Translations under genes and position numbers: made by a program
The notes under the pieces: generated by a model
What the model was told of the DNA's origin: nothing
Databases searched by the model: none
The model's input: only the letters and a program-made list of their open reading frames with translations
Part shown: in pieces, positions 60,925 through 64,000 of the stretch
Layout of the letters: each line of letters opens with the position of its first letter
Numbering within the stretch: the first letter of the stretch is position 1
DNA from: Halomonas sp. LBP4
GTDB taxonomy: Bacteria > Pseudomonadota > Gammaproteobacteria > Pseudomonadales > Halomonadaceae
NCBI RefSeq assembly: GCF_003202205.1
Contig: NZ_PDOG01000002.1
Span: 669,259-733,258, forward strand
Direction of reading: 5' to 3'
DNA: 64,000 bases

Positions 60925-61809
60925 TCAGCTTACCTGCATCAGGTAGTCATAGGCGCGGCGGATCCGCTGGAAGCGCTGGGAGGCGCTGGCCATTACCGCC
61001 TCGCCGGCGTTGAAGAAGCGATCGGGGTGGTGGGCCTGGGCCAGGCGGCGGTAGGCGTGGCGGATCTCGCTGCGGCTGGCGCCGGGCTCGAGGCCGAGCA
61101 CCGCCAGGGCCCGGCGGGTGCGGTCACCGGGCGGCGGGTCCTGGCGTGCGCCCCGTTCGTGCTGGCGATGCTGTTCCTGGCGGTAGCGTTCCTGGCGGTG
61201 CTGTTCCCGTCCCCCGGCCTGCTGCCACTTGCTCTCTTCTTCCTTCCGGCGGTGACTGCCTTCCCGGCCGGAGTGGCTCCGGGAGTGCTGCCGGTCGTCC
61301 TGTCGCTGCGACTCCTGCTCGCGCTGGCGGCGGCGATGCTCCTTGGCCTGCCAATAGCCGCTTCGGCTGGGATCGTCGGGGTCGGCGAAGGCCCTGCCGG
61401 CCACCGCCTCGAACAGCGGGGCGAATTCGCCGGGGGAGACGCCGAGCAGATCGGCGAGAAAGCGCAGCACATGCTGGTTGGCCATCGACAGCTTGCCATC
61501 CTCCACCGCCAGGGCGATGGCCAAGCGCAGGAAAGGGGAGGCCTGCTCCCCATGAATCTCCTTCTGCAGCACCTCGGCGGCCAACTGGATGGCGCCCAGG
61601 TCCTGGGTGGCGGCGATTTCGAGGATCGGCGCCAGCGCGTGGCCATGGCGAAAGCCGCCGGTCAGTTCGGTCAGGCGTGAGCGTTCCGGCTCGCCGATCG
61701 GGCCGCGATTCGCCAGCACCCAGGCGAGCAGCAGCAGGGCCGCGGTATCGGCCTGGTGGCGGCTCTTGAGCAGCAGCAGCTCGAAGGGCGAGAAGCGGGC
61801 AATGGTCAT
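60925..61809 (-). CDS. DnaJ-domain protein with TerB-like N-terminus
   Basis: A 294-residue protein. Residues 1-145 are helical and carry FLRLAIALAVEDGKLSMANQ and FLADLLGVSPGEFAPLF, like the TerB-type domain of DjlA. A highly charged Arg/Gln/Glu/His stretch (about 150-225) links to a C-terminal J domain with YRRLAQAHHPDRFF (HPD present) and the QRFQRIRRAYDYLM helix. This is the DjlA order without its membrane anchor. Likely a DnaK cochaperone. Confidence 0.88.
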   Translation of the reverse strand: MTIARFSPFELLLLKSRHQADTAALLLLAWVLANRGPIGEPERSRLTELTGGFRHGHALAPILEIAATQDLGAIQLAAEVLQKEIHGEQASPFLRLAIALAVEDGKLSMANQHVLRFLADLLGVSPGEFAPLFEAVAGRAFADPDDPSRSGYWQAKEHRRRQREQESQRQDDRQHSRSHSGREGSHRRKEEESKWQQAGGREQHRQERYRQEQHRQHERGARQDPPPGDRTRRALAVLGLEPGASRSEIRHAYRRLAQAHHPDRFFNAGEAVMASASQRFQRIRRAYDYLMQVS

Positions 61810-61975
61810 TCCCTGGCTCCCGGGAGTTCGGTGTTGTTCTTGGCAGATCAAGGGGGTACGCCATGGTCGCCTCGGCGCGGAGCGTTGGCAAGTCCGACGC
61901 CTCACGCAGTACCATCGGAGTTCATGGCATGACCCCGACTTCGCGGGGTGGCCCCGGGCCAGGAGCAGCGGCGAA

Positions 61976-63457
61976 GTGATCACTGTCGAGCGCAAGGACA
62001 GCTTCCACCTCAAGATCTCCCGTGTGCTGCAGGAGGAGACCTCCCACAAGCTGGACCTCTTCCTGTTCGTGCCCGGCGAGCTGGGGCTCAACACCCATGT
62101 GATCTCCGAGGATGCCTTCTACCATGGCGCCATCCACGTCAAGCGCACCTACTACAGCGATCGCCATCACCTGCCGCTGGTGATGAGCCGCCTGGCGGGC
62201 CGCGGCAAGCTCGATCCGAACCAGTACCGCCTCGGCCTGAGCCTCTACGCCCACCAGTACGCGGTGGCGCTGGAGCGCTCGACCCAGGCGCTGCTCGATG
62301 CCGCCCGCGACGCGCGCAAGGCAGAAAAGCAGGGCGAGGAGTCGAATGCCCGGCGGCGCAGCGACCGGGCCAAGGGGTCTGCCGACGGCGGCGGGGTGGA
62401 GGAGAGCCGCCGGGAGGGCGATCCCGCCGCGCCGCTGCGCGAGCGCCTGGAGGAACTCTGCGAGCTCACCCAGGGGATCCTGCGACGGCTGCGTCGTCAG
62501 AAGCCCGGCGACGAGGGCCTGCACCGCTACTACGCCAACATCGACAACTACCTCTCCTGGCTCACCGAGCAGAGCCTGCTGGCGCTGGTCGCCCACCTGC
62601 CCCGGGGCAGTGGCTACCGGGAGGTGCGCGAGCGGTTGCTGGCGATCTGCCGGGCGGAGAGTGAGCATCGCGAGTCCCACGAGTACAACTCCGCGCGGGT
62701 GACCCGCGACCCGACGCGTATCTCCAACAAGATGCGCCTGCTGCGCCGGCTGATCGAGTATCCGGTGACCCTGAAGCAACACAACCAGGAGCTCGGCGGC
62801 GGCGAGCAGAAGGCGGTCAAGGGACTGGCCACGGCGGTGGTGATGGCCTTCGTCTCGCTGGGCCTGCTGGAGGCCCGTGCCGTGCTCGGCGACATCACCG
62901 CGCTGCTGGTGCTGGTGATGGCGCTGCTCTATGCCCTGCGCGAGGTGTTCAAGGACGATCTGCGCGTCACCCTGTGGCGGCTGTTGCGCCGGGGGCGCCC
63001 CAAGTGGCGCCGCCAGTACCTGGACCCGACCAGCAACGAGCCGGTGGGGCGTGAGCTCGAGTGGTTCGACTACAAGCGCTTCACCCGCCTCGACGAGGAG
63101 ATCAAGCGGGTGCGCAAGCGCAACGTGGCCCAGCGGGAGGAGGTGGTGCTGCACTACCGTGCCAGTTCGCGGATGTCGCCGACCCGTTTTCTCAGCGGTT
63201 ACGACCGCACCCGCGAGACCCTGAGCCTGGATCTGTCGCTGCTCACCCGGCTGATGGACAAGGGCTCGCACCACGTCTATCGGCTCAAGGAGGGCCAGGT
63301 CTCCCGGGAGGCAGTGGAGAAGCGCCACCTGATCAACCTGGTGATCCGCGAGGTGGAGGGCGAAGGGGAGCCGATGCTGCAGCGCTGGAAGATCGTCATG
63401 AGTCGATCGAAGATCGTCGATGTCGAACTGGTGCACGAAGAAGGAGGCACCGCATGA
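61976..63457 (+). CDS. Unrecognised two-helix membrane protein
   Basis: A 493-residue protein probably starting at GTG 61976 with AGGAG ten bases upstream. A helical, charged N-terminal half (YRLGLSLYAHQYAVALERST, RRLRRQKPGDEGLHRYYANI) leads to two adjacent membrane helices (about residues 285-325: GLATAVVMAFVSLGLLEA and ITALLVLVMALLYAL) and a basic C-terminal soluble domain. No family is recognised. Its stop overlaps the next start (ATGA), so the two act together. Confidence 0.7.
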   Translation: MITVERKDSFHLKISRVLQEETSHKLDLFLFVPGELGLNTHVISEDAFYHGAIHVKRTYYSDRHHLPLVMSRLAGRGKLDPNQYRLGLSLYAHQYAVALERSTQALLDAARDARKAEKQGEESNARRRSDRAKGSADGGGVEESRREGDPAAPLRERLEELCELTQGILRRLRRQKPGDEGLHRYYANIDNYLSWLTEQSLLALVAHLPRGSGYREVRERLLAICRAESEHRESHEYNSARVTRDPTRISNKMRLLRRLIEYPVTLKQHNQELGGGEQKAVKGLATAVVMAFVSLGLLEARAVLGDITALLVLVMALLYALREVFKDDLRVTLWRLLRRGRPKWRRQYLDPTSNEPVGRELEWFDYKRFTRLDEEIKRVRKRNVAQREEVVLHYRASSRMSPTRFLSGYDRTRETLSLDLSLLTRLMDKGSHHVYRLKEGQVSREAVEKRHLINLVIREVEGEGEPMLQRWKIVMSRSKIVDVELVHEEGGTA

Positions 63458-63822
63458 CACCGCTGCTGAAGACCCTGCTGGCCCCGGTGGCGTGGGTGGC
63501 CGATAAGCTCGGCCCCTCCGCCGAGGTCGAGCGTCGCCCCGACGCCCAGGCCCGGGTGGATCGCGAATGCGAGCGGCTGGCGCTCTACCAGTTCCGTGCC
63601 GACCCCGACTGCATCCAGGTGCGCCGCGAGATCATCCGGCTGAACCTCGCCATCGAGGTGCGCGACGCCCAGCTCGACCCGGACCACCGCCGGGCGCTGA
63701 AGGAGGAGGGCGGCAAGGTGCAGGTGCCCTGCCTGCGCATCGCCGCCGATGAGGGCCCCGACCGCTGGCTCTATGACACCCGGGCGATCATCGCCTGGCT
63801 GCGCCGGCACTTCGGCGAGTGA
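63454..63822 (+). CDS. Glutaredoxin-like thioredoxin-fold protein
   Basis: A 122-residue protein with an N-terminal hydrophobic stretch and a glutaredoxin/GST-N-like domain: LALYQFRADPDCIQVRREI (one Cys in place of CxxC), VPCLRIAADEG with the cis-Pro, and WLYDTRAIIAWLRRHFG. Such proteins often bind GSH without classic reductase activity. Coupled to the preceding membrane protein. Confidence 0.8.
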   Translation: MTPLLKTLLAPVAWVADKLGPSAEVERRPDAQARVDRECERLALYQFRADPDCIQVRREIIRLNLAIEVRDAQLDPDHRRALKEEGGKVQVPCLRIAADEGPDRWLYDTRAIIAWLRRHFGE

Positions 63823-63898
63823 GACGAGCTCAGGGCTTCACCAGGTGCTCCGGGGCGAGGTTCTCGGGGGCAAAAGCATCGGGCGTTCGTCGCGGGGC

Positions 63899-64000
63899 CT
63901 AACCCAGGGCCAGGAAGAAGCCGGCGAGGGTGGCCGACATCAGGTTGGAGAGGGTGCCGGCCAGCACCGCCTTGAGGCCGAAGCGGGCGATGTCGTGGCG
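63899..64000 (-). CDS. Concentrative nucleoside transporter, C-terminal end
   Basis: The last 33 codons read FGLKAVLAGTLSNLMSATLA and end FFLALG before a TAG at 63899. This is the conserved last helix of NupC/CNT-family transporters (GxLAxLMSAxIAG). The rest lies beyond the right edge. Confidence 0.75.
   Translation of the reverse strand, partial: RHDIARFGLKAVLAGTLSNLMSATLAGFFLALG

Noticed and set aside
1..64000. tRNA, rRNA or prophage genes
   Set aside because: I looked for conserved tRNA T-arm sequences, rRNA landmarks and phage structural or integrase motifs and found none convincing.

Overview
The window is high-GC gammaproteobacterial chromosome and reads most like a Halomonas or close Halomonadaceae relative. 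That placement is inference from gene content and codon bias, since there is no rRNA or tRNA gene here. Genes are dense, short operons alternate in strand, and there is no intact IS, phage or CRISPR array.

Bases 1-15,123 hold assimilatory nitrate metabolism and its control. A NasT-like ANTAR regulator runs off the left edge and is divergent from nasA-cobA. The nasA control region has an NtrC-type site, a consensus sigma-54 promoter and an attenuator-like leader. At 12.2-15.1 kb a nitrate/nitrite transporter (narK type), with its own sigma-54 promoter and structured leader, is followed by nasR (NIT + ANTAR). Two different ANTAR antiterminator proteins therefore serve one pathway.

Bases 4,749-10,923 are the most unusual part. 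A sigma-54 promoter drives four exported proteins: a Gly/Asn-rich low-complexity protein, a small protein, a periplasmic C39-family cysteine peptidase, and a protein with a double-glycine-leader-like motif (ELDTLRGG). Facing them are an outer-membrane beta-barrel protein and a VpsR-like sigma-54 activator. I infer a dedicated secretion system for an amyloid-like or matrix protein, analogous in parts (C39 peptidase plus porin plus low-complexity substrate) to Pseudomonas Fap but with a different substrate.

Bases 15,264-27,640 hold cell-wall enzymes (two L,D-transpeptidase-type proteins, a MepM-like endopeptidase with a LexA-like box), an ABC exporter, pirin/LysR, a glutathionyl-hydroquinone reductase, a REPIN-like palindrome, a decayed duplication of the yaiI 3' end, and a DEAD-box helicase.

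Bases 27,661-39,947 are a non-phosphorylating (Weimberg-type) L-arabinose/pentose locus: AraFGH importer, sugar dehydrogenase, lactonase, arabonate dehydratase, AraD1/GguC-type protein, ketoglutarate-semialdehyde dehydrogenase, two regulators and a deleted FAH pseudogene. A shared operator-like motif links its two ends.

Bases 40,183-45,209 hold argE and then an accessory patch with a YefM-YoeB module, a Fic/RhuM remnant, a truncated TIGR02452-type gene, and a ruined HepT-MntA module split by a structured MITE-like element whose second copy lies at 12.0 kb.

Bases 45,199-64,000 hold sbcCD, endonuclease V, an aldo-keto reductase, peroxide defence (tpx, OsmC), an amidoligase/glutamine-amidotransferase pair, an MscS-type channel, a LacI-ThuA-oxidoreductase sugar operon with twin operators, J-domain proteins, an unrecognised two-gene unit, and the end of a nucleoside transporter.
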